Source: Streptosporangiaceae bacterium
Lineage (GTDB): Bacteria; Actinomycetota; Actinomycetes; Streptosporangiales; Streptosporangiaceae
Direction: 5' to 3'
Length of the DNA stretch: 64,000 bases
Assembly (NCBI GenBank): GCA_019245115.1
Contig: JAFARZ010000220.1
Location: 62,001 to 126,000 of the forward strand
Position numbers and translations under genes: made by a program. The notes beneath the pieces are model-generated. The model did not search any database, was not told the origin of the DNA, and worked only from the letters and a program-made list of their open reading frames with translations. The stretch's first letter is position 1. Every line of letters starts with the position of its first letter. Below, one piece after another: positions 40,499 to 49,085 of this stretch.

Positions 40499-40655
40499 GT
40501 CGCGGCACAAGCGGCGCGCAGGCGCGGGCCGTACAAGCGGAGCAGGGCCGCACTAGCGGAGCAGGGCCGCACAAGCGGCGCGCGGGCGCAGGGCGGCACG
40601 GCGCCGCGCGGACACACGGCGCCGCGCGGACACACGGCGCCGCAAGGCATGGGTA
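40499..40655 (+). repeat. Minisatellites beside element copy A
   Basis: AAGCGGAGCAGGGCCGCAC-type units (about 19 bp, at least two) followed by an 18-bp unit ACGGCGCCGCGCGGACAC repeated exactly twice (40598-40633) plus 10 bp of a third. It lies between the element and the acetyltransferase start. Confidence 0.85.
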
Positions 40656-40676
40656 CGGGTGGGCCATAGTGGACGG

Positions 40677-41198
40677 ATGAGAGCTACACGACTTGTCGCC
40701 CCTGAGGACGCGCCGGTGATCGCGAAGCTGATCACAGAAAACCGCGGTTTCATGGCGCCTTGGGAGCCTGACAGGGGTGACGACTACTTCACCGTCGAGA
40801 GCCAGCGCAAGGTGATCCAGGCCGGACTGGAGCGCAAAGCGCAGGGAGTGTCGCTCCCGCACGTCATCCTTGACGAGAACGGCGAAGTCGTCGGCCGGAT
40901 CACGCTGAACAGCATCGTCCGTGGCCCGTTCCAGTCGTGCAGCGTCGGCTACTGGCTGAGCCAGAATGCGAACGGCCGGGGCCTGGCCACCGCCGCGCTC
41001 GCCGAGATGAAGCGGATCGCGTTCGCTGAGCTAGGCCTGCACCGGGTCGAGGCAGGCACCCTCAAGCACAACATCAGGTCGCAGCGGGTCCTCGAACGCA
41101 ACGGGTTCGAGCGCTTCGGCCTGGCGCCCAGGTACCTGAAGATCGCGGGGGAGTGGCAGGATCACATTCTTTACCAGGTGCTCAGTGGCGGGATCTAA
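40677..41198 (+). CDS. GNAT acetyltransferase, RimJ/RimL type
   Basis: A 173-residue N-acetyltransferase: VVGRITLNSIVRGPFQSCSVG, the acetyl-CoA loop region NANGRGLATAALAEM (about 98-112), LHRVEAGTLKHNIRSQRVLE and LERNGFERFG, which match ribosomal-protein-alanine acetyltransferases. ATG 40677 gives the family start MRATRL; a GTG six codons upstream is in frame. There is no good RBS, so the mRNA may be leaderless. Confidence 0.9.
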   Translation: MRATRLVAPEDAPVIAKLITENRGFMAPWEPDRGDDYFTVESQRKVIQAGLERKAQGVSLPHVILDENGEVVGRITLNSIVRGPFQSCSVGYWLSQNANGRGLATAALAEMKRIAFAELGLHRVEAGTLKHNIRSQRVLERNGFERFGLAPRYLKIAGEWQDHILYQVLSGGI

Positions 41199-41411
41199 TT
41201 CGGACATCTGACCTGCATTGACGCCTGGATGGCCGGAAACGGTAGTAGCGGCGTGGTGTGATTGATTCGTTGCAGTTTGTTGGCATTGGTTCCGTGGATC
41301 GGCGAGGATGTCATAGTCCGCCGGATCATGCGCGTGACCAAACGCGTGAACAAACGTGTTACCGCGTGCATGACCATGTGATTGACGACCTGCCTTACCA
41401 GGGAGTTGCCG

Positions 41412-42629
41412 TTGACCACCGCATCTGAGCGTTCGCGGTTCGGGGACGTGTTCGCCATAGGGGAGTTCCGCGCGCTATGGCTCGCATACCTGGTATCGGT
41501 GGCCGGAGATCAGCTCGCCCTGGTCGCGGTGACGGTGCTGGTGTACAACCGGACCCATTCCCCGTTGCTGTCAGCACTGGCCTATTCCGCGGGGTTCCTG
41601 CCGTGGGTGATCGGCGGGGTGTCGCTCGCGCGCCTGGCTGACGCATACCCGAGGCGGGCGGTGATGGTGGCCTGCGACGTGATCCGCATCTTCCTGGTGG
41701 CGGCGATGGCGCTGCCGGGCGCGCCACTGTGGGCGCTGATTCTGCTGCTGGCCGTCGTCACGCTGCTGGACTCGCCGTTCCGGGCCGCGCGGTCGGCGAT
41801 GCTGCCGGACATTCTGTCCGGCGATCGCTATGTAATGGGCACGGCCACGATGCAGATCACCAACAGGATCGGCCGCACCGCGGGGTTCGCCGTCGGCGGC
41901 GCTCTGGTCGCCGCGGTCGGCGCCCGGTCGGCGCTGTCCGCTGATGCGGCCACGTTCGCGGTTTCGGCCCTCCTGTTGCGCATAGGGGTACAGGGCCGCC
42001 CGGCCGCGGCGAATCCGCGGCGGCAAAGCCCGTCGGAAAAAGACCGGCCAGAGCGGTTCCTGGCCGTGCGGCGGGTGTTCGGCGACGCTCAGCTGCGAAC
42101 GCTGATGCTGCTGGGCTGGCTGATACCGTTTTACGTGGTGCCCGAAGGTGTCGCCGTCCCGTACGCGCACCTGCTGCACGGCGGCTCGGGGGCGGCGGGG
42201 CTGGTGCTCGCGTCCGGTCCGGCGGGAGCCATTGTCGGTTCGGCGGCCTTCTCCCGGTTCGTCGATCCGGCGCGGCGGCTCCGGTGGATGGGGCCGATGG
42301 CGGTGTGCTCGTGCGCGGTGCTGAGCCTGTGCCTGCTGGGACCACCCCTGGCCGCGTCGCTGTTCATCTTCGCCGCGGCCGCCGCATTCTCTGCCTATCA
42401 GCTCGCGGCCAATGCCGCCTTCGTCGCCGCCGTCCCGTCAAGCTGGCGCGGCCAGGCATTCGGTCTCGCCAACGGCGGGATGAACGTCGGCCAGAGCGCG
42501 TGGTTCATCGCTGCCGGAGCGCTCGCCTCGGTCATTTCACCGGCCGTGGTCATCGCGTTGAGCGGGTTGATCGGTACCGCCGTGGCCGCGATGCTCGCAA
42601 TCGCGTGGCGCGATAAAACCGCTGGCTAG
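41412..42629 (+). CDS. MFS transporter
   Basis: A 405-residue membrane protein with about twelve hydrophobic segments in two halves; the loop between segments 2 and 3 reads ARLADAYPRRAVM, the MFS motif. It resembles putative drug or macrolide exporters of actinobacteria (NreB/enterobactin-exporter group), substrate unknown. TTG 41412 is chosen because AGGGAG lies 6 nt upstream. The spacer before it carries short repeats of CGCGTGAMCAAACG type (41327-41365) that could bind a regulator. Confidence 0.88.
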   Translation: MTTASERSRFGDVFAIGEFRALWLAYLVSVAGDQLALVAVTVLVYNRTHSPLLSALAYSAGFLPWVIGGVSLARLADAYPRRAVMVACDVIRIFLVAAMALPGAPLWALILLLAVVTLLDSPFRAARSAMLPDILSGDRYVMGTATMQITNRIGRTAGFAVGGALVAAVGARSALSADAATFAVSALLLRIGVQGRPAAANPRRQSPSEKDRPERFLAVRRVFGDAQLRTLMLLGWLIPFYVVPEGVAVPYAHLLHGGSGAAGLVLASGPAGAIVGSAAFSRFVDPARRLRWMGPMAVCSCAVLSLCLLGPPLAASLFIFAAAAAFSAYQLAANAAFVAAVPSSWRGQAFGLANGGMNVGQSAWFIAAGALASVISPAVVIALSGLIGTAVAAMLAIAWRDKTAG

Positions 42630-42909
42630 TCAGCGGGGACGTCGCCGCCGGCGGGCATGACAAACAGCCCACGCCTGGTAAGCGGTGGCTAGGCGGTAAC
42701 GCGGATCTTTATTCCCATCCGAAACGCAAGGCAATCCTCCCTCGACCCGCCGGGGTATGGATCAATTCCAGCTAGTTTACGATCTCCTGTCAAGGAGCCG
42801 GCGATCTGCTGGCTCATAGACTTGACCGCCGGCCGCGACTGCTGCAACAATGCGTTATCAGCCCAATTCATGTAGAGATCAACGCTTTTTGCGCTGTCGG
42901 GAATTTTAC

Positions 42910-44190
42910 GTGATCGTTGACTCGCGTCGGGGGGCGTTGAAGTACGGACCGGCGGGGTGGGAGCTATGGCGGCTGCCCGGTCGGGTGCAAGCCTTTATCT
43001 ACGGCGTGCACGTAGCGGCGCTGGCCGTGCTCGCGATAGCCGCGGTCGGCACTCGCTGGCATGCGCGCGACCTTGCTACATTCGCCGCCTTGGCGTGCTG
43101 CGCGGCCGCGACGATCGAGGCGACCAGGAAGGTCAGCGTGCCGCACGGCACTCTCTTCCGCGACATGCGGGCCGTGTGGTACATCACAGCTGCGGCACTG
43201 CTGCCGCCCGTGTACGCAGTGCTCCTCCCGCTGGTCATCGTGCCGGTGAAGGTAGCGCGCATGGCGCCCGGGGTCACGCACCGCCGGGTGTTCAGCGGAT
43301 CGGCCTCCGCACTGGCCTACGGCGGTGCGGCAGCCCTATTCGATCGCTTTCCCCATTCGCTGGCAGGTCCTGCTCCTGCTTCCGGAATCCAGGTCGTCAC
43401 CTGGCTTGCCACGCTGGCCTGCTGCGCTACCGCCGGGCTTGCCGTGGACGACGCCCTGGTCATCGCGGCGCTCAAGTTGTCAGACCCAGGCGTGCACGTC
43501 CGCCCGCTCGCGTTTGGCGGGGAGGCGGTGGTCTCCAACCTGTGCCAGCTGAGCCTGGCCACGCTGATCGCGTTGCCCGCCGCGTTCAGTCCTTTCCTGC
43601 TGGCCGCGGCGCTGCCCGTGGTGGTGGTGATGCGCCGCTTCATGATGCACGCGCAACTGGTCACCGCAGCGAGGATAGATGCCAAGACCGGATTGCTGAA
43701 CGCGGCAGCCTGGCAGCATGAGACCGAACTCGAGGTCAGCCGCGCGTTGCGCATCGGCAGCCCGCTCGCGGTCGTGATTGCGGACATCGATCACTTCAAG
43801 GCGGTCAACGATCAGTACGGGCACCTGGCGGGTGACGCCGTCCTCTCGCTCATGGCCGCGACGATGGCCGCCTTGCTTCGTGACTACGACCTGCTGGGCC
43901 GGTTCGGGGGGGAGGAGTTCGTCATTTGCCTCCCCCACACCGAACCAGCCCAGGCTCTCCAGATCGCCGAACGGGTCCGTGAGAAGGTCTCCCAGATTGG
44001 CGCGCAAGGTCCCGGCGATGTCGAGGTTCAGGTCACGATCTCGCTCGGCGTGGCGAGCCTGGAGCGCTCGGCGCTCAGCCTCGACGAGTTGATCATCGCC
44101 GCGGACACGGCCCTCTACCGTGCCAAGAAGGCCGGTCGCAATTGTGTGCGAATCACCCGTGACCAGGGAGCGGGCCGGCAGGTCGGCTAA
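42910..44190 (+). CDS. Membrane diguanylate cyclase (GGDEF), paralog 2
   Basis: A 426-residue protein with six or seven membrane segments (about residues 25-245) and a C-terminal GGDEF domain (about 255-415). Active site FGGEEF and I-site RDYD five residues before it are intact, and the domain lacks the insert of paralog 1. GTG 42910 follows CGGGAA; the frame is open to 42850 without an RBS. The 280-bp spacer upstream contains no gene that I accept. Two such paralogs 6.5 kb apart suggest local duplication. Confidence 0.92.
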   Translation: MIVDSRRGALKYGPAGWELWRLPGRVQAFIYGVHVAALAVLAIAAVGTRWHARDLATFAALACCAAATIEATRKVSVPHGTLFRDMRAVWYITAAALLPPVYAVLLPLVIVPVKVARMAPGVTHRRVFSGSASALAYGGAAALFDRFPHSLAGPAPASGIQVVTWLATLACCATAGLAVDDALVIAALKLSDPGVHVRPLAFGGEAVVSNLCQLSLATLIALPAAFSPFLLAAALPVVVVMRRFMMHAQLVTAARIDAKTGLLNAAAWQHETELEVSRALRIGSPLAVVIADIDHFKAVNDQYGHLAGDAVLSLMAATMAALLRDYDLLGRFGGEEFVICLPHTEPAQALQIAERVREKVSQIGAQGPGDVEVQVTISLGVASLERSALSLDELIIAADTALYRAKKAGRNCVRITRDQGAGRQVG

Positions 44191-44201
44191 GCTCACCTCG
44201 C

Positions 44202-45200
44202 GTGAAGGTTCTCATCGCGGGTGGCGCTGGTTTCATCGGCAGTACGATCGCGCACGCGTGCCAGGACGCGGGCATCACGCCGGTGATCCTCGACAACCTC
44301 GCCACCGGCCGCGCCGAATTCGCGCAGGACTTCGACTTTTACCAGGGTGACATCGCGGACGGCGAACTCATCGACAAGGTCTTCGCCGAACATCGGGATA
44401 TCGTTGCCGTTGTGCACGCCGCCGCGCTGATCGTCGTACCGGAATCCGTCGCGGATCCCATCCGGTATTACCGCGCCAATGTCACAGGCAGCCTCGAATT
44501 CGCCGCGCATCTTATCCGGAACGACTGCCATCGGATGATTTTCAGCTCGTCCGCCTCCATCTACAAGGTGAGCGACGACCTGACCGTCACCGAGGACTCG
44601 CCGCTCAACCCGCAGAGCCCGTACGCGCGGAGCAAGGCCATCGCCGAGACGATGTTCGCCGACATCGCGGCCGCGACGCCGATGCGGATCCTCTCGCTGC
44701 GCTACTTCAACCCGATCGGCGCCGACCCTAAGATGCGCACCGGCCTGCAGTCGCCGGAGCCGAGTCACGCGCTGGGTAAGATCATCAAGGCTTCACACGA
44801 ACGTACGGTGTTTCACGTGACCGGAACCGGCTATCCGACACGAGATGGGTCCGGAATCCGGGATTACGTTCACGTCTGGGATCTCGCGACCGCGCACGTC
44901 GCCGCGCTGGAGAAGTTCGACGTGCTCATGACAAGCCCCGATGTCGTTATCAACCTGGGAACAGGAACCGGGACCACGGTGCGCGAGCTTGTCGCGGCAT
45001 TCAGCCGGGTGACCGGCGATGAGGTGCGGACGGCGGACGCACCGCCGCGGCCGGGCGATTCCGCGGGTGCGTACACCCGGATCGACCGTGCGCGGCGGTT
45101 GCTCGGCTTCCAGCCGCGGTTCAGCCTCGAGGACGGCATCCGGCACTCGCTGGAGTGGGCCGCGATCAGGGACGATCGCCTTGGCCGTCATCCTGGGTAG
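44202..45200 (+). CDS. NAD-dependent sugar epimerase, GalE-like
   Basis: A 332-residue extended short-chain dehydrogenase: AGGAGFIGS (NAD loop, residues 6-14), VVHAAALIVVPESVADP, FSSSASIYK, catalytic SPYARSK (Tyr/Lys at about 147-151) and LRYFNPIGADP. It is most like UDP-glucose 4-epimerase; the usual VDHG-type residues differ, so UDP-galactose is not certain. GTG start, 11 nt after the GGDEF gene. Confidence 0.9.
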   Translation: MKVLIAGGAGFIGSTIAHACQDAGITPVILDNLATGRAEFAQDFDFYQGDIADGELIDKVFAEHRDIVAVVHAAALIVVPESVADPIRYYRANVTGSLEFAAHLIRNDCHRMIFSSSASIYKVSDDLTVTEDSPLNPQSPYARSKAIAETMFADIAAATPMRILSLRYFNPIGADPKMRTGLQSPEPSHALGKIIKASHERTVFHVTGTGYPTRDGSGIRDYVHVWDLATAHVAALEKFDVLMTSPDVVINLGTGTGTTVRELVAAFSRVTGDEVRTADAPPRPGDSAGAYTRIDRARRLLGFQPRFSLEDGIRHSLEWAAIRDDRLGRHPG

Positions 45201-45732
45201 ATGCTGTGATGCGCGCCACTGCGTCGGCCCACAGCGGCGCGGGAGTCAGCGTGCCGGCCGGCACGGTCCAGAAGCGGAAGGTCGAGGACTTCGTCCACGG
45301 CCGCGCCCGCTTCATGATCGTCCGATGCGGGTCCGTGCGGGCGAACTCGCGCAGTGACGGTTCGTCAGCCCAGGCCGACAGCGTCCAGAAGACACCGCTG
45401 ACCGGATGCGCGCGGAGCGAAACGCCGAGCAGGCCGGGGGTGCGCCGGGCCTGACGCCAGACCCGCAGCGACAGCAGGAAGAAGGTCGGCGAGCGCCAGG
45501 GTGACTCGAGCTCAAACCTCGATCCCATGACAAAGGCGACCGTCCCGGCGGCGCCCTGCCCACCCGGCTGAAGGCTCCGCTCGTCCGGCTGAAGGCTCTG
45601 CTGGTCCGGCTGAAGGCTCTGCTGGTCCGGCTGAGAGCTCTGCTGGTCCGGGTGAGGGCTCCGCTCATCCAGCTGAGGGCTCCGCTCACCCGGCTGACGG
45701 CTCTGCCGGCCGCTCGTCCAAGGAAGTTCCAT
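45166..45732 (-). CDS. ABM-like (DUF3291-type) protein with repeat N-terminus
   Basis: A 188-residue protein. The N-terminal 55 residues are seven 7-residue repeats (PDQQSLQ type) from a 21-bp minisatellite; the rest is a dimeric alpha/beta-barrel-like domain (FFLLSLRVWRQARRTPG, WTLSAWADEPSLREFARTDPH) as in antibiotic-biosynthesis-monooxygenase relatives. ATG 45732 is chosen because GGAGGGA precedes it. It is divergent from the MerR gene and shares the operator region. The 3' end overlaps galE-like by 35 bp. Confidence 0.75.
   Translation of the reverse strand: MELPWTSGRQSRQPGERSPQLDERSPHPDQQSSQPDQQSLQPDQQSLQPDERSLQPGGQGAAGTVAFVMGSRFELESPWRSPTFFLLSLRVWRQARRTPGLLGVSLRAHPVSGVFWTLSAWADEPSLREFARTDPHRTIMKRARPWTKSSTFRFWTVPAGTLTPAPLWADAVARITASTQDDGQGDRP
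45565..45711. repeat. Seven-copy 21-bp coding minisatellite
   Basis: Seven 21-bp units beginning at 45565 on the plus strand, consensus CGGCTGAAGGCTCTGCTGGTC; units 2 and 3 are identical. In frame in the ABM-like gene. Confidence 0.95.
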
Positions 45733-45755
45733 TTGTTCCCTCCGGCGAAACATTG

Positions 45756-45792
45756 GATAGTGACACTACCTAATATAGATAGTCATACTATC
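45756..45792. promoter_or_regulatory. Paired MerR operators
   Basis: GATAGTGACACTACC (45756-45770) and GATAGTCATACTATC (45778-45792) are two inverted repeats with GATAGT/ACTATC arms, centres 22 bp apart, about two helical turns. They lie between the divergent ABM-like and MerR genes. Confidence 0.75.
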
Positions 45793-45812
45793 TAATGCAA
45801 GGAGTGATGCGG

Positions 45813-46460
45813 ATGCAGATGGCCGAGTTGAGCCGGCGGAGCATGGTGCCGGTCGCGACGATCAAGTACTACCAGCGTGAAGGGCTGCTGCAGCCCGGCA
45901 CGCCAACCGCGGCGACCCGCGCGGAGTACGGTGAGCAGCACCTGCGGCGACTGCGCCTGATCCGCGCGCTGGTGGAGATCGGCGAAGTTCCGGTCGCGGC
46001 CATCAGGCACGTCCTGGCCATGGTCGATGATGAGTCGGTCAGCCTGCATGACATGTTCGGTGCGGTGCAGTACTCCCTCGGGCCGCAGCCGGGGCGCCCC
46101 TCGCTCGACCCCGACGGGCAGGCGGCTCGCCGCGAGGTCGACGAACTCATCGATGAGATGGGCTGGAAGGTCAGCCCGGACGCGCCCGCACGGGAACTGC
46201 TGGCATCAGCGCTCGCCGCGCTGCATCGCGCCGACGCGGCGCGTGGGCCGAGCCTGCGCACGTACGCTTCGGCCATGGCCGCGCTGGCCGCCAGGGAAGT
46301 GCCCAGCGTGACTTCCGCGGCGGACGGGAAGTCACGTGTCGAGCTCGCGGAGTCGGCGGTGGCCGCGATGGTCCTGCACGAACGCGTGATAGTGGCGCTG
46401 CGGCGGCTGGCGCAGGAGGACGCCTCGGCGAAGTTCTTCGCGGGTCGGTCGGCCTATTGA
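45813..46460 (+). CDS. MerR-family transcriptional regulator
   Basis: About 215 residues. The N-terminal winged HTH has MAELSRRSMVPVATIKYYQREGLLQPG (residues about 3-29, family signature VPVATIKYYQREGLL) and YGEQHLRRLRLIRAL. The C-terminal part is helical without obvious metal-binding Cys, so the ligand is probably organic. Four in-frame ATGs lie at 45795, 45807, 45813 and 45819; 45813 has the best spacing to AAGGAG. The paired operators upstream suggest autoregulation and control of the divergent gene. Confidence 0.92.
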   Translation: MQMAELSRRSMVPVATIKYYQREGLLQPGTPTAATRAEYGEQHLRRLRLIRALVEIGEVPVAAIRHVLAMVDDESVSLHDMFGAVQYSLGPQPGRPSLDPDGQAARREVDELIDEMGWKVSPDAPARELLASALAALHRADAARGPSLRTYASAMAALAAREVPSVTSAADGKSRVELAESAVAAMVLHERVIVALRRLAQEDASAKFFAGRSAY

Positions 46461-46479
46461 CCGGTTGAGTGTCTGGAGG

Positions 46480-46493
46480 TAGAACACGTTCTA
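46480..46493. promoter_or_regulatory. KstR-like palindrome before the APH-like gene
   Basis: TAGAACACGTTCTA fits TnnAACnnGTTnnA, the consensus for the TetR regulator KstR of sterol catabolism in mycobacteria and rhodococci. It is 83 bp before the APH-like ATG. Related TetR repressors of lipid genes use similar sites. Confidence 0.4.
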
Positions 46494-46575
46494 AACCAGG
46501 GGGAGCCGTCCCCCCGGACCCCCGCGGCATTCCCGAGGTTGCGGGAAGGTGCCGGGCGCGTGACGAGGAGGCGCC

Positions 46576-47637
46576 ATGCCGGTTCCGAAGCCACGAGATC
46601 CGCAGGCGACTCGCGAGGTACTGACCACCTGGCTCGGTGCGCCGGAGCGGTTGCCCGAGGCGGAGGTCATCCAGCTGGAGACGCCGGAGTTCAGCGGCTT
46701 TTCCAGCGAGACCCTGATGATCGACGTTGCCCACAAAGACGGCCTCGCCAAGCTGGCGGTCCGGGTGGCGCCGCAGCACTACCAGGTCTTCCCGGACGTG
46801 CGGTTCGCCGAGCAGTACCGGCTGATGCGGACCTTGCACGATCGCACCGACATCCCGGTCCCGCCGATCCGCTGGTACGAGGCTGATCAGGACTACCTGG
46901 GCGCGCCGTTCTTCGTGATGGACCGGATCGAGGGGCGGGTCCCGACCGACATGCCGCCGTACCATACGGACGGCTGGGTCACCGGGATCGAGCCGGCCGA
47001 GCGCGCGGCCATGTGGTGGTCGGCCCTGGAGATCCTGGCCAGACTGCATCGTCTCGATACCGCCGCGCTCGACGTCGGATTCGTCGACCAGCCGGAGTGG
47101 GGCACGCCCGGCCTGGCCCAGCGGCTCGCGTACTACGAGCACTACATGAACTGGGCCTACCGGGGTCCCCGGCCGACCGCTGAACGGGCACTGGACTTGC
47201 TCAAGCGCACCAGGCCCGCCGAGCCGTACCCGCCGGTGCTGCTGTGGGGCGACGCCCGTATCGGCAACGTGATCTACGCGGAAGGCGGTCTGCCGGTCGC
47301 GGTCCTGGACTTCGAGACCGCCGCATTGGGCCAGCCCGAGGAGGACCTGGCCTGGTTCCTGTTCCTCGACCGCCACCACTCCGAAGGCGTCTATGTTCCC
47401 CGTCTCGACGGGTTCCCGGGCCCGGCGGAGACCATCGCGCGGTACGAGGAACTGCTCGGGCGCCCGATGCGGCACATGGGCTACTACGAGATCCTGTCCG
47501 GCTTCAAGTTCACCGTGATCATGTCACGGATCGCGCAGGCGATGATCGACTGGGACTGGCTGGACGCGGACAGCGACTTCCCCTACAACAACAACTGCTC
47601 GCGCCTGCTCGACAAGATCCTGGAGGGCCAGACGTGA
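46576..47637 (+). CDS. APH-family phosphotransferase-like protein
   Basis: A 353-residue protein of the aminoglycoside-phosphotransferase/choline-kinase fold: VMDRIEGRVP, the catalytic loop LLWGDARIGNVIY (Asp at about 225; WGD in place of HGD), VLDFETAALGQPEEDLAWF (metal Asp). Such proteins in actinobacteria are usually linked to acyl-CoA dehydrogenases and lipid catabolism rather than drug resistance. GAGGAGG precedes the ATG. The stop overlaps the next GTG by 4 nt. Confidence 0.85.
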   Translation: MPVPKPRDPQATREVLTTWLGAPERLPEAEVIQLETPEFSGFSSETLMIDVAHKDGLAKLAVRVAPQHYQVFPDVRFAEQYRLMRTLHDRTDIPVPPIRWYEADQDYLGAPFFVMDRIEGRVPTDMPPYHTDGWVTGIEPAERAAMWWSALEILARLHRLDTAALDVGFVDQPEWGTPGLAQRLAYYEHYMNWAYRGPRPTAERALDLLKRTRPAEPYPPVLLWGDARIGNVIYAEGGLPVAVLDFETAALGQPEEDLAWFLFLDRHHSEGVYVPRLDGFPGPAETIARYEELLGRPMRHMGYYEILSGFKFTVIMSRIAQAMIDWDWLDADSDFPYNNNCSRLLDKILEGQT

Positions 47638-48728
47638 CAGAAGATGGCCTGTCGCCGCTCGACGATTATCCCGTGCACCAGATACCGGAGGTGATGCGGC
47701 ACGTCGGTACCTCGGACCGGAACTTCTACGACCGGTACTACTTCAATGCCTTCCCGCTGACCGGCGACGCGATGCTGATCGTCGGTGTCGCGCAGTACCC
47801 GAACCTGGGCGTCACCGACGCGTTCGCGCTGCTGAGGTACAAGACGCTGCACCGGGTGGTGCGGGCATCGCGTGAGCTGGGCGCCGACCGGATGAATACG
47901 CGGGTGGGCCCGTTCCGGGTGACGGTCATCGAGGGCCTGAAGAGGCTCAACGTAACGCTTGACCCGAATGAGCACGGCTTGAGCTTTGACCTCACCTGGG
48001 ACGGATCGATGCCGGCGCAGGTCGAGCCGCGGCACTTCATCCGCTGGCAGGAGCGGGTGATGTTCGACTCCAGGCGGCTGGCCCAGACCGGCCGCTGGAC
48101 CGGCTCCATCACCGCGGACGACGACGTGTTCAACGTTACCCCTGATCAATGGTGGGGCATACGAGACCGGTCGTGGGGCATCCGCCCGGTCGGCGAGTCC
48201 GAGCCGCCCGGCATCCAGTCGAAAAACACCGGCACGTTCTACTGGCTCTACGCCCCGGTCCAGTTCGAGGACCACTCGATCCTGTGCATCGTCCAGGAAG
48301 ACCACCTGGGCCGTCGCGTCCTGGAGGAAGCGGTCCGCGTACCCGGATTCGGGTCCGGCGGCGAACCGGAGTACCTCGGCCGTCCTGAGTACCACCCCGT
48401 ATATGCGGATGGCACCAGGGATGTCGTCGCGGCGACGATCAGCTTCGCGCCGCCGGGCGGCAAGCCGTTCGACCTGGGGGTCACGCCGCTGCTTCCGGTG
48501 CATCTCATGGTCGGCACCGGCTACGGCCTGGAGCCCGACTGGAAGCACGGCATGTACCAGGGGCCGGATCTGGTCGTCCAGGGCGTCAGCTACGACATCG
48601 CCAAGCCCGAGGACAACGCCCGGATGTGGGGCCTGGTCGACGCCGCCGCCCGGTTCGCCTACGACGGCCATACCGGCTACGGCCTGTTCGAGTACTTCGC
48701 GCTGGGAGACCACCCGTCGTTCCGTTAG
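47634..48728 (+). CDS. Conserved hypothetical partner of the APH-like protein
   Basis: A 364-residue beta-rich cytoplasmic protein with many Trp/Tyr/Phe and Gly-Pro turns, no signal peptide, and no active-site motif that I recognise. The architecture resembles lipocalin-like or AttH/CrtC-type hydratase folds (two similar halves), but this is only a suggestion. The GTG overlaps the stop of the phosphotransferase-like gene, so they very likely act together, perhaps in lipid or sterol metabolism given the KstR-like site upstream. Confidence 0.75.
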   Translation: MTEDGLSPLDDYPVHQIPEVMRHVGTSDRNFYDRYYFNAFPLTGDAMLIVGVAQYPNLGVTDAFALLRYKTLHRVVRASRELGADRMNTRVGPFRVTVIEGLKRLNVTLDPNEHGLSFDLTWDGSMPAQVEPRHFIRWQERVMFDSRRLAQTGRWTGSITADDDVFNVTPDQWWGIRDRSWGIRPVGESEPPGIQSKNTGTFYWLYAPVQFEDHSILCIVQEDHLGRRVLEEAVRVPGFGSGGEPEYLGRPEYHPVYADGTRDVVAATISFAPPGGKPFDLGVTPLLPVHLMVGTGYGLEPDWKHGMYQGPDLVVQGVSYDIAKPEDNARMWGLVDAAARFAYDGHTGYGLFEYFALGDHPSFR

Positions 48729-48738
48729 GGTCAGGCGA

Positions 48739-49080
48739 ATGACACCAGAAGAACGGTATGAGGACCTGGTCGACCGGTTCATGTCCGTCGACGGCGTCAC
48801 GCCACCTGAGGGCGGCAGCGGCTTCGGCCGCAACGCCATGCGCTATCGGCGCAAGCTGTTCGCGATGATCGCCCGCGGCCGGCTGGTCGTCAAACTGCCG
48901 GCCAGCCGGGTCGACGAACTCGTCGCGGCGGGCCACGGCGACCGGTTCGACGCCAACAAGGGCACACCCATGAAGGAATGGTTCAGCCTCGACCGGGAAT
49001 CTCAACTGGAATGGCTATCCCTGGCCCAGGAGGCTCTCGACTTCGCCCGCACAACCGTTCGCCGTGGATCAGCGTCGTAA
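48739..49080 (+). CDS. TfoX N-terminal-like small protein
   Basis: A 113-residue protein: FGRNAMRYRRKLFAMIARGRLVVKLPASRVDELVAAG resembles the TfoX N-terminal domain (key features are the K-LFA strand, VVKLP and the C-terminal MKEWFSL). In many actinobacteria such stand-alone domains are of unknown role. It starts 11 nt after the preceding stop. The frame is open upstream but would lie in the other gene. Confidence 0.75.
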   Translation: MTPEERYEDLVDRFMSVDGVTPPEGGSGFGRNAMRYRRKLFAMIARGRLVVKLPASRVDELVAAGHGDRFDANKGTPMKEWFSLDRESQLEWLSLAQEALDFARTTVRRGSAS

Positions 49081-49085
49081 AGGGC

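Noticed and set aside
40230-40862. Long ORFs across element A and the adjacent minisatellite, with a translated motif similar in all three elements (EQKAPETG...SSA)
   Set aside because: The similarity follows from DNA conservation of the hairpin. No start signals are shared and the frames run into unrelated repeats or genes, so I treat it as non-coding.
41195-41458. An 87-codon minus-strand ORF opposite the MFS start
   Set aside because: It overlaps the start of a well-supported gene, has no RBS and consists of short His/Thr/Arg repeats from repeated DNA.
42690-42850. Possible c-di-GMP (GEMM-like) riboswitch upstream of the second GGDEF gene
   Set aside because: A few GEMM-like words (ACGCAAGGCAATCC) occur, but the conserved GGTAGGTAGCGGGG part and the two-stem arrangement are missing.
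42689-42871. A 60-codon minus-strand ORF before the second GGDEF gene
   Set aside because: No ribosome-binding site, no recognisable motif, and it lies across the likely promoter region of the GGDEF gene.
45540-45720. CRISPR-like array at the 21-bp repeats; also the 16-bp array at 50321
   Set aside because: The units are contiguous with no unique spacers and no cas genes are present; they are minisatellites.
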